Positions 46,201-58,345 are shown, counted from the stretch's first letter. The stretch is DNA of 64,000 nucleotides from Pomacea canaliculata (GCF_003073045.1 NC_037597.1:21776158-21840157); one strand, 5' to 3'. Numbers and translations are program-made. Notes: generated by a model not told the origin, from the sequence alone.

Positions 46201-49119
46201 TCATACATTTTGTTTTAATTTCGAAGTGTGTGATTACAGAAATATAAAATTGTTTCGTCTGCTTTGCATTAATTTATGCAGGCCCGCCGAGAGCCAACAA
46301 GGGCTCCGGGGTAGACGATCTTTCCGGGTCCGTTGTGTAACCAAGTGGTGGGGGGTGTTTGGTGCCGACAACACACGTCCAACTCTCAAACCAGAAAGGC
46401 AGGAACAGTCAGCAGGTGTGTGACCCTTTAATGCTGGTAAAATGGTCACGCTGCGTTGTATCGTCCGAGGCTGAAAAAGTCAGCGCTGTGTCTGTCTCCG
46501 TTCTCTCTCTCTCCCAGTTCCCGACTGCAGGTGCCAGCAAGCAGCGCAATAAGTTCTCGTAGAACGGGCCCCACAGACTTGCTGCTTACAGCTGATGTGA
46601 CGCGCGGGGACGGCAGTCCCTGCTGGTGTGTTTGGGAAAAGGCCTATATACCACTAGAGCACGTGGTCCCTCTGAACTACAATGAACTTGTCCTGAATCT
46701 ATCGATCTTTGACTAAAGTGACTACATCCCACCGCGCTATACTCGGGTACCTATGGCATCTACCGTTCCTCTTTCTCACGGTCAGCCACATCAACCTCTG
46801 ACTGCCGCGACACTCAGTCTAGTTCTCTCATCCAGCGCCGGTGTCCCGTGGTGCCCGTTGGTGTCAAACAAAACAAACTGTGTTCGCACGGCCGAGTGTA
46901 CCGGTCTTTCAATTAACACCCGCACCTGTGAAGTGGTGACTGCGCTATCTCACTAACTTCGCCCCCGACCCCGGAGCCGTGACCGTGTCCGTCAATCAAG
47001 GCGGCCTGTCTTTCCCCCCCCCCCGATCGGCGATCACTCGTCACCCACCTATTGTTTCAACTTGCTCCCACTGGCCTCGAATCAGGCTGGTTCATGACGC
47101 GTCTCCTGACACGTCCGGCCCTCTACACTTGTAACTGTAATCGTAAATTATTTTCCCAACATATAATTGTAGCACTCTAGTAGTGTACTGAGTTATGTCT
47201 TTGTTTGTAGAGAGTCGGCGTCGAACGGCGCCAGGACTGCTCCTTGTGTACTAAGTTATGTCTTTGGTTACGGAGAGTCGGCTTTCTCACGCCGGCTGCG
47301 TGCGTAATATATAGCCAGCCTTGAACTGCCCACCCGCGGTTACTGGCTACTATGAGTCTATTGTTACACCCGAAATTGCAAAGTTGCCTGAGCCAGTAGG
47401 GAAACAATGACCAGACAGGGCAGGGTGGGTGTGTCCAGTGGCGCCAGGTGGACTGGGAAAGGGGGTGGATGGTTCTGGGACGTTCGAGGGTAGAGAGGGG
47501 AGAGTAGTGAAGCTTTACGGTGGAATAGGCTTTTTGGATTGGATGTCCGAAGTTATTTGGAGTTATGCGTTATTCAACATTTATCTTCACAATCATTTTC
47601 TTCAGTGGGCATTGAAAGACACTAAATAATATAAATTATACATATCACTACAAAATAAAAAACAGTATCAATATATTATTTATAAACATTTGACATCTTT
47701 CTAAAGTTTAGTATACAGAAGTTAATTCACAGACGAGAAGGTGCGTCTTGAAAACCAGAAAATGGCATGAACTGTACCTTCACTGGAGTAATAGTCTGAA
47801 AAATCATCAAATGTCTGCATGCTGGTTAATGATGTTGCAGGCCGTGTGCGTATGTATGGTGATCTAGCAGTCCGTGACCGCGAGCGTAACGGTTCAGCTT
47901 CAGGCCTTGGCTGCATGCTCTGAAGTCGAGCAGTAGCCCACGGCTCCATGCCCAAATGTTCTGTCAACTCCAAGGTAGGAAGACAATGAAGACGGGCATT
48001 CTCGTTCACACGACTGAAAAAGGCATCAAATATTAAACAACACTAGTGTCTAGGTAACAAACTCTTTATACGGAAGCCATTGTTTTGCGACTTTTTTCTT
48101 CATTTCTATACCTAATTGTTTAATATGTTCATCCAGATGTGAATAAAATTTTGGATTATCCTTGTCAAACCTAATAACCAAAAGTAAAGTATGGCTAAAA
48201 ATTATAAATACAAATTTGCCAATATTATGACATTTTTAAAAAAATACCTTTTCTTAGATGGCTGCGAAGAGAACGCTGCTTTATCATCATCTGAGTCAGA
48301 CGAAGACAAGTACCTACGATATGAACAAAAACAGATTACAGTGCAGGAAGCGGATTCAAATTTTAGTTACATCCTAAAACTTCGCAAACTTCTCACGTTA
48401 ATAAAACTGAAGCACTGCAAGGACACAAAGCAGCGTCTTTTGTCTAATATTTTTCAAGAAAACTTCATAAACACAAGAAATGTAAGAATTTCACTGTACA
48501 GCACCTATTTTAGCACATTCGAATTTTTATAATCGTTTTCGATTATCCGTGATTTTTGATTATCCAGAAGATGGGCGCCGGTCATTAAACCGATAATTGA
48601 GGTTTCACTGTATTGCAGTTTTCTTTAAATGTTTCTATTTGGCATTGACAAAAAACAACATAACAGAATAACTGCCAAAGTTGCAAAGAGGTTTGCCGAA
48701 CCTTTTTTTGTGCACCAGACGCTTCCGCCTGTTGCCGGGATGGCCGTCTTCTGAATGGCTTCCTATATCCGAAAATCCTTGCAGCAGTAATTTTAGTTTT
48801 TCCGCTGCCTTTGGATACTCATCTATGAACAGATTAGAACACGTGCATTGCATCTGTTTTCTAGAATGTAGTGACAGTAGTTTGTTCACACATTGCAGTA
48901 AATATGCCTCATTATCTTACCTGTCTCATATTTTATCCCTTTAAAAGGATATAGACTCCAAGACTCCCGGGGAACCAAGCAATCTATTACTGCCCGTTTC
49001 AAATCGCTTTGGTCGGGCCAGTAGCAATGTCCAGTCTCCATCTCAATCCACGTGCTCGGGACAATGCTGGTTTCTGGCCCCTGTTCTCCTTGAAAGTCAA
49101 TAATTGCAAACTTCTTCAT
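43205..49119 (-). CDS. DUF4806 domain-containing protein
   Basis: Nine exons: 48921-49119, 48702-48822, 48248-48313, 47778-48013, 46015-46053, 44807-45030, 44101-44260, 43792-43911 and 43205-43227. Every junction agrees in phase and the total is 395 codons plus stop. The ATG at 49117-49119 directly follows an acceptor, so a non-coding 5' exon lies upstream. The N-terminal part (MKKFAIIDF, then CYWPDQ and a WSLYPFKGIKYET stretch) matches the module often found before DUF4806 in invertebrate proteins. A basic segment (NRRKRLVHKK) and an acidic SSSDSDDD segment follow, then a low-complexity Ser/Arg region and a predicted coiled coil (LISKLEEQSEVLQNVAHRLN). The C-terminal DUF4806 region begins VKHLSYIGGDSVVSLVRRIL and includes a KYNFTG stretch and TEAEVDSIARKWFGNARDR. 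The function of the family is not established; many members are transposon-associated or nuclear. The protein appears intact. The donor of exon 2 (GTTCGG) is the weakest. Confidence 0.88.
43440..43555 (+). mobile_element. Possible SINE or LINE 3' end in the last intron
   Basis: The sequence ends in GACAATAAAGTCTCATTTGATTTGATTTC, with a short TTTGA-type tail repeat, a form common at the 3' ends of SINEs and LINEs. It lies between the last two exons of the DUF4806 gene. No internal polymerase III boxes or coding part were identified. Confidence 0.4.
45140..45935 (+). mobile_element. Degraded non-LTR retrotransposon, reverse transcriptase C-terminal part
   Basis: On the plus strand, with frameshifts, the sequence reads through the reverse transcriptase catalytic motif DFADD (45149-45163), followed by IRLLSHKQQH, then SVLLYGSETW, and the 3' region WGWIGHSLRKLADH with a degenerate GRRRGWE. 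This is the end of an ORF2 of the type frequent in molluscs and often mis-annotated as craniofacial development protein 2-like. At least three frame changes show it is dead. It lies in the intron between exons 5 and 6 of the DUF4806 gene, in opposite orientation. Confidence 0.85.
46280..47480. other. GC-rich insert in the DUF4806 gene, possible transposon or solo LTR
   Basis: About 1.2 kb between exons 4 and 5 has far more G and C than the flanking intron. It contains a TATATA-like motif (CCTATATACC near 46648) and two similar blocks starting GTGTACT(G/A)AGTTATGTCTTTG at about 47182 and 47246. It has no conserved coding sequence. Sharp composition edges and internal repeats suggest an inserted element, but I could not define terminal repeats or a target duplication. 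Confidence 0.4.
48530..48612 (-). mobile_element. pogo/Tigger-like transposon end
   Basis: Read on the minus strand, TACAGTGAAACCTCAATTATC and the later GGATAATC repeats resemble the termini of pogo/Tigger elements, which typically begin CAGTNNAACCTC and contain several GATTATC motifs. It is in the intron between exons 2 and 3 of the DUF4806 gene. A second CAGTGAAA lies near 48500 in the same rather than inverse orientation, so an intact element is not present. Confidence 0.5.
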
Positions 49120-50030
49120 CTGAAACCAATTCAAAACATTTTATGTTATTAAACATTTTTAGATCGCCAATGTTGCATACAGGCATAAATCACAATGTGT
49201 GTTACAAACAAACCTTAATTAGCTTTAAACGTATATACCTATGCTTGAAGCCTATTGAAGTGCAAGTGTGACATATGAGGTTTTATATGGTAAAAGTACT
49301 AATTTTCTTTCAACTCCTGAAAGCGCTACATGCTCAAACAAACGTCAGATCAGACATTTTAAATGTTTAACTTAAAAGAATCAAGTGGACTGGAGAAAAA
49401 GTTAACTGATGAAGAAAACTGTTGCACTATCAAAACAATGTCCGAAGAGTACAGGGACTAAAATGTTTCTTCTAACTACACTTCTGACCTGTACACAGTT
49501 GTTACCCTCTGTCACAGAAAACAATTGTTTGAATAATTTTGTTGAAACTGTTGAGCATCACTCTTCGCAAACGGGAGTGGAAATGTGCTCTTTAGGAATG
49601 AACCGATTTTTTTTTTTTAAGCTCAGATGCTTTATAACTTGCTGGAATGGATATTGTCAATTCAAAACTAATACCTTAGAAAGTTTTCAAATGGAAATGT
49701 GGACTTTGCATCCAAAAAGCTTAACATCTGCAAAATCCACCAGGCCATGCGCATTATACACAAGAAAGTCTATTCCATAAAATTCTGCACTTGAAATAGA
49801 AACATGCACAACAGTTCATTAGCATAATGATCATTAGGATCACAAAGACAGGCAATGACAACAAAGTGCAAAAGAAAAAAAAAAAATTGGTAAAGCTGAA
49901 CAAAATAGTTCCTTTCAAAATAACAATGCAGAAACACAGCAACAAATAAGATCAAGAAGCAAATGTGACATTTGAGAAATGTTTTTAGACCAAGCCGAAA
50001 TCCTTGAGCAACTGGGCTTCTAATCCAGTA
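49120..50030. other. Upstream of the DUF4806 gene, no gene seen
   Basis: This stretch must hold the 5' end of the DUF4806 gene, since its coding start directly follows an acceptor. I could not identify the non-coding first exon. Open frames on the plus strand (for example 49409-49780) lack protein character. Confidence 0.35.
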
Positions 50031-50290
50031 CTAAACCAACCTTCTAGTTCTACCTAAGCAAACAAGATGCAAGTAATCAAGAGAAAACTGGGTAACCTTT
50101 CCAACAGCCAAATCATTTAATGGGGAATGACCTGTATGGTGTGTTTCTTGTGCCATTATATCAAACTGAATATCAGTACGTAATGGAGTACCTAAATCAG
50201 GGAAAGTCATTTTACTATCCCATACACCTTTCTGGGAACATTTATCACATCTGTGTGACTTTACCTTCTCATTAAGCATTTTTTTCATTA
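50031..50290 (-). mobile_element. Transposase-associated protein fragment (LDYMH-type)
   Basis: The minus strand reads HRCDKCSQKGVW, then TFPDLGTPLRTDIQF, HHTGHSPLNDL and FSLDYLHLVCLG. This succession of C..C, FPDL.AP.RTD, HH..SPL and LDYMHLVCLG is characteristic of a widespread family of invertebrate transposon-derived proteins. The frame ends in a stop at 50028-50030 just after the motif, and no other parts of the protein are found nearby, so it is a remnant. Confidence 0.7.
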
Positions 50291-50829
50291 TTATTTTCAT
50301 CATGGTGTTCATTATCCAAGTTCTTTCAATTATCAGAAGAATGTAGAATTGTGTGCTGCATTGCATACTGTCTCTCTTTGGCTGGATTTAGAATGGATAT
50401 CAGCCACTCTCTGAATTCTTGTCATATATCCTCTATGTCCATGCATTAGTCCTTCCAATGGGTTAGTTTTAAAGCAGCAGATTCACCAGAATATAGCAAA
50501 ATCTGAACATTTTGGGAACATCCAGGCCATTGTGCAGCTACTTCAATGAATAACAAGTCAGCATTGGAGACAGTCTGTTGAAATAAATGGAAATGTATAA
50601 CTATTTTTTCTTATTAGCTAAACCTAACCCTAAAACAACACTTGCTTTGGTGTTTTGTCACCACTGCAGAAGGGATGAAGTCTATACTTTCTACAGACTT
50701 TATACTTATATTAATGGTAACTAATTGCTTTTATTGTTTTACACTTTACACTTTGAAATACATATATTTTTTAACCCTTTTCAGGAAATGTGTCGTGACA
50801 GATTTTGGGGAAAAAGTAGTAATAAATAA

Positions 50830-51150
50830 ATCAAAATATGATTTATGCCACCAAATGCATCTGAAATGTAGCTGATTGACCCTTGTGGTGTCATCCCAAT
50901 CAGATATTTGGCAGAATGATATTTTTTGTAGTTGGAATAAACTTGGATCTGCTTTGTTTGGCCCAAGCGTTTCTGTGCTTTAAGTTCAAAACAGTCAACA
51001 ATTACAGCAACCTTATTCTTAAAGTTTTTGTAAAGCACATTGGCATAGACAACTTCAGAGTTTCTCTTGAAGGCCAGTGCAGAATAAAAGACAACTGTGC
51101 CACAAGTACATCAAGAGTTCTATGAAAGCTCCTTTGGGCAGTTGACATTA
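50830..51150 (-). mobile_element. PIF/Harbinger-like (DDE_Tnp_4) transposase remnant
   Basis: Two minus-strand frames together resemble the catalytic region of DDE_Tnp_4 transposases: HWPSRETLKLSMPMCF, then after a one-base frame change VAVIVDCFELKAQKR, and YSNYKKYHSAKYLIGMTPQG followed by SISYISDAFGG. The D of IVDCFE is the expected first catalytic Asp position. The frame change and stop codons show that it is inactive. Confidence 0.8.
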
Positions 51151-51199
51151 ACACTTTCAGCTGATATCCTGTATCCTGGAATTGGTAGTTCAGCCTGAT

Positions 51200-52480
51200 C
51201 TTAATGAGACACACCAGTTAAAACTCTTGCTCTTTGGACAGTTACTTTGTTTGATTAGATATGCACGGTTCTACCATTCTGAACATAAGCTATATTACTG
51301 CCAAACAAGGAAGTCCTGTGTAGAATGAACCTTTAGCTTTGTCTTTAACATACACCTGTCTTTCATCAATAGAATAATGTTGTCTGTTTCTAACTAAATC
51401 CAGGTCTGGTCTCTTTTCAGGAATGTCATTTGGGAATGCTTGGGGGGAAAGGGGTGCACATTAAAGCTTGTTGTGAGGGCCATGCTTAGAGTGTTGTCAA
51501 CACAATTCGCTACAACAACCTGAAGGGGAGGAGGGGACTTAGAAATCATACTTGTACTTTATCCATTAGTCTTTTTAGTAAAGAGTTCTTTAGTAAAGAG
51601 GGGCAAATGAAATCATTAAACTGCAGAATAGGGCTGTGCAATTGTTTGCTTACAATAAAACTTTAAAACCAGAAGTCCCCGATGGTCTTTAATGATTCTG
51701 TCAGACATATCAGCCATGTTATTTGTTATCTTTGCACTTTGTCTGAGTTAGAATGTTACGGACTGCCGATTTCTAAAGTTGTTATACTTGATAAATAGAA
51801 GAAGAAAAGAAAACAGTGCACTTCATATTTTGGCAGACGGACCGGTCTAAAGACTTCCGCGCAAGCCGTAGTTTGCATACCCTTGGTCTAGTATAAATAC
51901 CAAACCCTAAAATACTTTCTAAGTAGATCACTCTTGAATACGACCCTATTCAGTAATTGTCTTCAAAGACCAGGCATTAAGGCAGAGTGGATGAATACAT
52001 GCCTACTACACAAAATACTGCAAATCTACTGGTGTGCCCACAAGTAAACAATATTATGAAAGAAGTTAAAATTGCTTTGAAGGTATTTCTATCAGAAGAA
52101 GTTGGGCAACCTCGCCAAAGATCACGATTTGAGCTTCCATACAAATGGCATAATAACTTACAGATGCAAAACTTTATTGACTTATCGAAGATTTCATTCA
52201 ATGGCAAGGCTGCATTCACCGTACCTGTTCAGCGTAACTGTTCGTATATAACCTTCCATTTTATCAGTACTGGTCAGTGGAGAAACTGCGACCTACCTTG
52301 ATCGTGATGCTGCGTGTTTACATGTGCTCATATTGAGGCGTGGGGAGACCACCCGTCACGTTCATACACACAATGCTTAGAGTTATGTCCCTTGAACCAA
52401 ACGACGTTTTGCTTGTCTGTACCCCATGAACCGTTTGTGCTTGTGGCTGTATTTGTGATTCATCGACCGATCTGTAAGCA
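51200..52480. other. No gene recognised, likely transposon-derived in part
   Basis: The minus strand next to the transposase remnant has a short open segment (DLDLVRNRQHYSIDERQVYV, about 51345-51405) that looks protein-like and could be another piece of an element. A plus-strand frame at 51987-52301 is open but has no recognisable family features. Confidence 0.3.
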
Positions 52481-52484
52481 GTCC

Positions 52485-52731
52485 GGTCGCCTTCTCTTTT
52501 CTATTTTGGGCGACAGTGAGCTGGTCATAGGATGACCAGTCCGGTCACTGACGTTCGTAACCCAGTTCTCACTGTGGCCACCGCGGTGTCGACTACCTCC
52601 GAAGGTGCTCTGATCACAAGGACAGACTTCGACAAGATGTTGTGTCGGGTCACATGGCCAAAGAAAACCCACTTACACCGCTTGACTGTTGAAAGTAGAG
52701 ATTCCTGATGTACGTCCTGCGAGTGTGGCAA
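52485..52731 (-). mobile_element. LINE ORF2 3' fragment
   Basis: The minus strand reads SLLSTVKRCKWVFFGHVTRH then NILSKSVL. After a frameshift it continues GGSRHRGGHSENWVTNVSDR. Both match the region after the reverse transcriptase in many invertebrate non-LTR elements (KRRKLxWFGHVTRHDxLSKT, then GGRRRGRQRKxWxDN). The rest of the element is absent. Confidence 0.8.
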
Positions 52732-54219
52732 TCTTGTTTCACTCTCTCTTTTCTCCTTCTCCAGTTCTCTCTCTCTTCTTTGTATCCCATATCAGAACAA
52801 ACAAGCACTTTGAGATAAATCCGTCATATTTAATAATGTACTATGAAAAAGGAATTGCTTTGCAGACATGCTTGTACACGACAGCACAGGTGCTAACACA
52901 ATCTATCATGGAAAGACGAAGTAATACAGACAGCAAACACAGATGGCGTGACTGGTGTTTGAAATGACGGGTAATTCTCCGTACGTCTTGTGAAAACATC
53001 ATTAGACTGCTCGCAAGTGATGTTGAATTGTCTTACAGTAGACAGAAAAATGTAAGAAAGCTTTTTAAAACGAGACTTTTATTATCCTACTTGATGGAAT
53101 AATATGTCTCGTTAAAGAACATAAAATGACCGCACTGTACATGAAACTGTCTGAAGAACTACATTCATGAGACAATAATGCTAAATTTAGTTTCACGTTA
53201 AAGCCAGCAACATCAGGGGGTCTTTGTTGTAGCGAAACTTCTATCCGTCCAGTGGTGCAGCTTACTGGCCCTTTCACTCAAAGAGCTGTCCAGAGGCCTG
53301 AAAAGATTACGATATTCTTATGTTACAAAGCATTTCAGCTTTTCTTGTAGATGTCAGTAAAGTATACAAAAGCTTCAATCCTACGTTTGATAACCCTAAC
53401 CCTAACTTTATCGAGAGTCGTGGAAAAATAATTTATAGTCGGTTTTTCTAAAATTACTTTGGAATTAACTAATCAAAACAACTACTGCTGCTTCTTCTGC
53501 TACCGCTGATGTTGTTGTCGTTGTTTAGACAAGTGAATAACAACCGCGTCATTAGAGAACCTTGTTTACGAATATTAAAAATATCAAGTTCTGTGCAAAC
53601 AGTAGATGTCAGAAATTTCAGAAAAAAACTTAACAGAAATCTCCAAAACCTGCACAATTCCCGATTGTGATGAATACAGTGTTTAGCAAAGTATCTTTAG
53701 AATCTTCTGGAACATGGCTTCACGATATATCGCGACACATTTGCGGAAAACTCAAGCACACACGCAGTACTTCCGTAGAAAACATTGTAATTTTCATCAC
53801 ATGAATCAAAATAACCTAGGGAGCATGACCTGTCTGATGCGCAGGACAATAAGATGTTATTTGTTGTTGGCCAGACTACACGGAACTTCGCGAGACAAAG
53901 CTCATTGCACGTGTCAGCGGCGGAGGAAATGCTCTCGATCACGGTACAGATGACCATGCCCCGATGCCCGACAGCTGGCTTTTGTTTTTAATCCCCGAAA
54001 CAGCTTTTCATCCGCTTGGAAAGAGAAAAGCACGCATTTTGAGTGTCATCTGCTTGCTCATGACGAGGGCTTATTTGCATGTTATGACGTCACAGGGGTG
54101 GCAGGGGATTGTCTCGACATGGTACGTGCACCAAGACTCCGTTGAGATTCCGTCACGCTTTCTCGTCGCTTGTCTTATTTTTCCGGATTTTTTTCACTTC
54201 CTTTAGATGCGTCTTCCCC

Positions 54220-54360
54220 CGCTTTGCTTTGCTGTTTGTTTCGATGTTAATTTTTGTTTTTCTCCTTTATCCAGCTTTCCCCCCTGATTATTGCCTCGGA
54301 TTCAGGGACCAGCTTCATCCGGATCCTGGTCAACTGACAACTACCGACAACTGACGGACA
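54220..54360 (+). mobile_element. Possible 5' fragment of a CR1/L2-type LINE ORF
   Basis: The plus strand reads a hydrophobic stretch, then DQLHPDPGQ, similar in place and form to the GDIHPNPGP motif that lies near the N-terminus of many LINE ORFs. The match is short and without further support. Confidence 0.25.
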
Positions 54361-56721
54361 ATCTACAATCTCTATGAGCACAATAAGTTTGTCGACATTG
54401 CTGCTTGAGAATGGTCATTCCTAAAACTAATATGAAGGTATTGTGAATGCACAAGTTAAGATACAAAAAAATGCCGATCAATAGAATGACATTGTAATTA
54501 ACAAAAATCTAAACGACATTGAAGTCATTGCGTACGTCGTTGTTTCTGGATATTTCCGGATCTGTCTCTGGGCATGCGCATGGGCGTGTCATTACCTGTG
54601 GTAGGAGGGTTTCAAGCCATCGGCTTACGGAAGGACGTAGGTTACGGCAAGACGGGGGTTGAGTTACGGCTCGTCGAGTACGTGAGACGCGCAGCGATGC
54701 TTGGCATGCTTCACTGAACACTCCGGTCGTTGACTTCAACTGGGACAGTAACCGACAGGACTGGGCGCTCGTGAAACCGGCGAAGTTTATTTAATAAGAG
54801 AAGTTTGTTGAACAATGGGACGTCCAGACGAACACTAACTTGCATTTGATAATTCAGTTTTCCTCAAGACAAAACTGTAGTTATTATGATTGTTTTTCTA
54901 GTTTCTTGTTGTCTGATGAACCCTTCCACGTTGGGTAGAGAATATGAATAAGATTGATTGACTGAATAAATGAATGCACGAGTGCGTGCGTGTGTATGGC
55001 AAGTATACATCTGTACATTATAGGTTCAACGCGTACACCTGTCTTTTCACGTGTGTTTGTGTGTTCGCGCGCGCGTACGTACATACATGAATGTGTGTAC
55101 GTATTGACACGTGCGATTATATACAGGTGGGTATGTTTATATGCAGGTGTACCGTGTACGTGTAAATTCTGGAACAACAGATACATTTATTTGATAAATG
55201 GAGACATACAGTAGGGCATGGATGACCACGGGTTTAGAATTGTCCAGAATCAGCTGTCAAATCCATGACCGAGGGCTACGACTGGCTGTAATAAAAAATC
55301 ATAAACGTCATCACTGCTCGGCAAGCCTATCAACTGCTATAAACTTATCATGCACGCGAGCTAAAAAGGGTTCGTAAGAAAAGATAGATTCTCAAAGTGG
55401 CCTCAAAAAAGGACTTCAGAATGTTATCATGTGTCATACAAGTATCACATAGATCTTCGGCGGACAAGTCAGACATGTGACGGAAGTACCTGTTTGACTT
55501 TGATCATTGCCCTGTGGGCCACGAACTCTTCCTTCGAGCGAATGGCGCCATGCAGATGTCAACGAATCACTTTCGCAGCCAGGCTGATTTACGGATGCTT
55601 CGTTTGCAGTTTTCAAACTGGCAAATGTCGGTTGATACAAAAACTGCCGTACAAGAAACACGTTCATTATACATAGCAAGCACACCCACCTACTACAGTG
55701 TCAGAAGGACTCTTTCGAGACAAATTACAATTTTGCAGACAATATTTCTTCTTCAGAGCCCATTACCTCGAAAGTTTATGAACAGTTCAGTAACCCCAGT
55801 ATAACCACGTACCCGGAAAATGGACACATACATAAAAGACAGCATATTAGCTGGGACTCAGAAACTAAGAACAATGTAAGGACAGATAAAATCAAGGCAA
55901 GTTATTCTAAGTTATGCAAAGATGGCGGAGGAATTTCGTGACGGATGGAGCAGCACAAAATGAAAATCGAGGGAAGAGACAGTCATGACAAGTGACCTTA
56001 GCTAGGTCAACCTAAACAAAGTTGGCAGAAATAAAGACTTTAGAATCCTCTGCAAGACACTGCAATCATCAGGTGACATTTAAGTTTATGAAGAGTAGTT
56101 CTCTGCGTAGTATTGTACAGAGGACATCTTGAATCTTGAATAAACTACTTGAATCATACAGAGGAAAAGTCTTCATCCTCAAGTATGTTTTGACCAAGTT
56201 CAAACAAGTAAGATCAATTGTTTGTATCGCAAACTTAAAACCGGAACGCAAAATTATTTTAAAATAACATAATCTACTTCGGGAAAGTGTACCATAATCT
56301 GATCTTATAATGCCATTCCTCTCCAACTTACATATTTTGACTATCGACCTACTCAACCGACTAGGTGAAAAAGAAAAGAAAAGTAAAGAAAGAAAAGTTT
56401 CCCCTTACTTCAGCAGTTTAACCTTGCTGAAAGGACATCTCCATGTGGACATAAACTTGCTGGCTCGGCATGGACCTCAGCCCTCGCACCCTGACATCCT
56501 GCCCTCAGGCCTCACTTTTCAGCTTCTTGAAATTCAGGTTACAAAGTTGCCATATATAATCCGTACAGGAATAAAGATACATTGACCTGCATTGAGGGAA
56601 AAAGTATGTCCTTTGTGTGAATTAAAGGTTAAAGATGAATTTTATTACTTGTTAAACCTTTACAACCAGTGTTAATCTCAGATCAAAAAGTTCTGATTCC
56701 ACAATATTCCAAGCGATGACA

Positions 56722-56777
56722 AATAAACAAACAAACAAACAAACAAACAAACAAACAAACAAACAAACAAACAAACA
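56722..56777. repeat. (AAAC)n microsatellite
   Basis: Thirteen or so uninterrupted ACAA repeats. Confidence 0.95.
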
Positions 56778-57113
56778 ATAACAAAATAACGACTTACGAA
56801 TTTAAGTAAATATATTCGTTTAATCAAATACATCTTCCTCGTCAGATACGTCAACGGTAACATTTATATCTGTAATTAACCTACACCAGTAAGGCTCCTA
56901 ATCTTGAATATTCCATGTTCGTTCCATATTTATGGTATGCTATCATACTGTGTGTGTTTCATTTGGTGGGGATGGGAACAAGATTTTTTTTAACTGAAAA
57001 TAATTTTTGCATATGAAAATGAAAAGCGTATGCTGTGATAACTATTTCCATCCATTTGTCTTTATGAAAGATTACCAGCAATTTTGTTTCAGCATTTTAA
57101 AAGTGAATGCTGT

Positions 57114-57150
57114 GTGAGAGTGTGTGTGTGTGTGAGAGAGAGAGAGAGAT
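57114..57150. repeat. (GT)n-(GA)n microsatellite
   Basis: A short GTGTGT run passes directly into GAGAGA. Confidence 0.9.
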
Positions 57151-57603
57151 AAAGTAGGGACAGCCACAGAATTTAAATTTTCTTTTCTCATTCAGTCTTA
57201 TAGTTTTTTCCCCTTGTGATGGAGCTGGGATGAACATTAGGCATTGTACATTTCGTTTCGCATTTTTATTTTCGAAAAAACACCCCAGAAAGCACGCACT
57301 GCAATACTAAATGAGCAAACATGAGCCACGCCCTCCAGAAACATTCTGTCCAGCCCTCGCGAGCAGACAGCTTTCCCTCCCCGTTATCCTCTTGTTCACA
57401 TCGTTCTCGTCTGGTCCTGACGTTTATGACGCCCATACATAAACATCCCCGGCTCCACCCAGCTGTCTGCAGACAAAGCTTTATCTTACTTTCACTTACA
57501 GAACTACGGATTTCGCTACAAATCTCGGTGGCCTCCATCTACAGAGTACAGGAGATAAAGGTGGAATCAGGCAGAAGACAGGTTACCCGTTGACCAAAGA
57601 GGA

Positions 57604-57721
57604 TAAAATATAAGAATAGAGTGTGGTCAGAAAAAGTGCGAAACATCACCAGCGTGATATTGTAAAATTATCTAAATTGTCTTGAAACACTGTTTGAAGA
57701 GGATATATCTGCCTATACAAG
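57604..57721 (+). promoter_or_regulatory. Candidate TATA promoter and 5' UTR exon of the secreted-protein gene
   Basis: ATAAAATATAAGA at 57603-57615 is a TATA-like box. About 30 nt on, a non-coding stretch runs to a strong donor, AAG before GTAAGG, with the exon ending at 57721. There is no ATG in it that opens a long frame. The next coding exon on this strand with a suitable acceptor is at 61201, so this may be its first exon. Confidence 0.4.
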
Positions 57722-58241
57722 GTAAGGACAACTTATTTATTTATACATAAACCTACGGATTTTTTTTGTTGAGTGATTGGAAGTGCATTTTATATTATTT
57801 TATTGACAACGTTTAGAATATCAGAAAGAAGACCCGACGATTCTGCCCTACACAGGTTTTGAACTCGACATATTGCAGCCGCTGATGTGAATAATGAAAG
57901 GAAAGGCATAACATGAGTGAATGAATAAATGAATGAATCTTTTAATTACTGATGTTTCGAGATGATCATAATAAATATTCGATCTTTGTTCACATTTAGC
58001 AACAGTCGCTTAAAGTCTTCAAAATGTGAGTGAATTATAAGAACAAATACCTTAAAAATAGTGGTAGCAATTTGTGAAGAAAAATTTTATTTTAATGAAA
58101 ATATTTTATCATAAACCCTGACCATTATTATCAACATCATCGTCATTAAAACTAAACCATCTAAACCAAAGCCTTTTTATAGCTATTTTAGTCTACATAT
58201 GATTCATGTAAAGTGCTCGTGGCAAATCTTAGAAAAGCGCT

Positions 58242-58248
58242 GTTGTTG

Positions 58249-58345
<97 letters not shown>
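58242..58345. repeat. (TTA)n microsatellite
   Basis: About 33 ATT repeats preceded by a few TTG units. The open plus-strand frame through it is a run of tyrosines and is not a gene. Confidence 0.97.

Larger units (their letters stand above)
52740..57600. other. Intergenic stretch with no supported gene
   Basis: No exon chain could be built on either strand. GC-richer islands at about 53.85-54.12 kb and 54.53-54.80 kb have no coding character. A weak plus-strand similarity to the start of LINE ORFs is noted separately. TAACCCTAACCCTAAC at 53391-53406 is a short telomere-like motif. A (TG)-rich zone with GCGCGCGTACGTACATACAT is near 55064-55085. Confidence 0.4.

Noticed and set aside
53697..53957. 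Open frames of 79-86 codons on both strands
   Set aside because: Both strands are open over the same GC-richer stretch with no motif or splice support.
56310..56585. 91-codon plus-strand frame
   Set aside because: No recognisable family, exon signals or conservation evidence.
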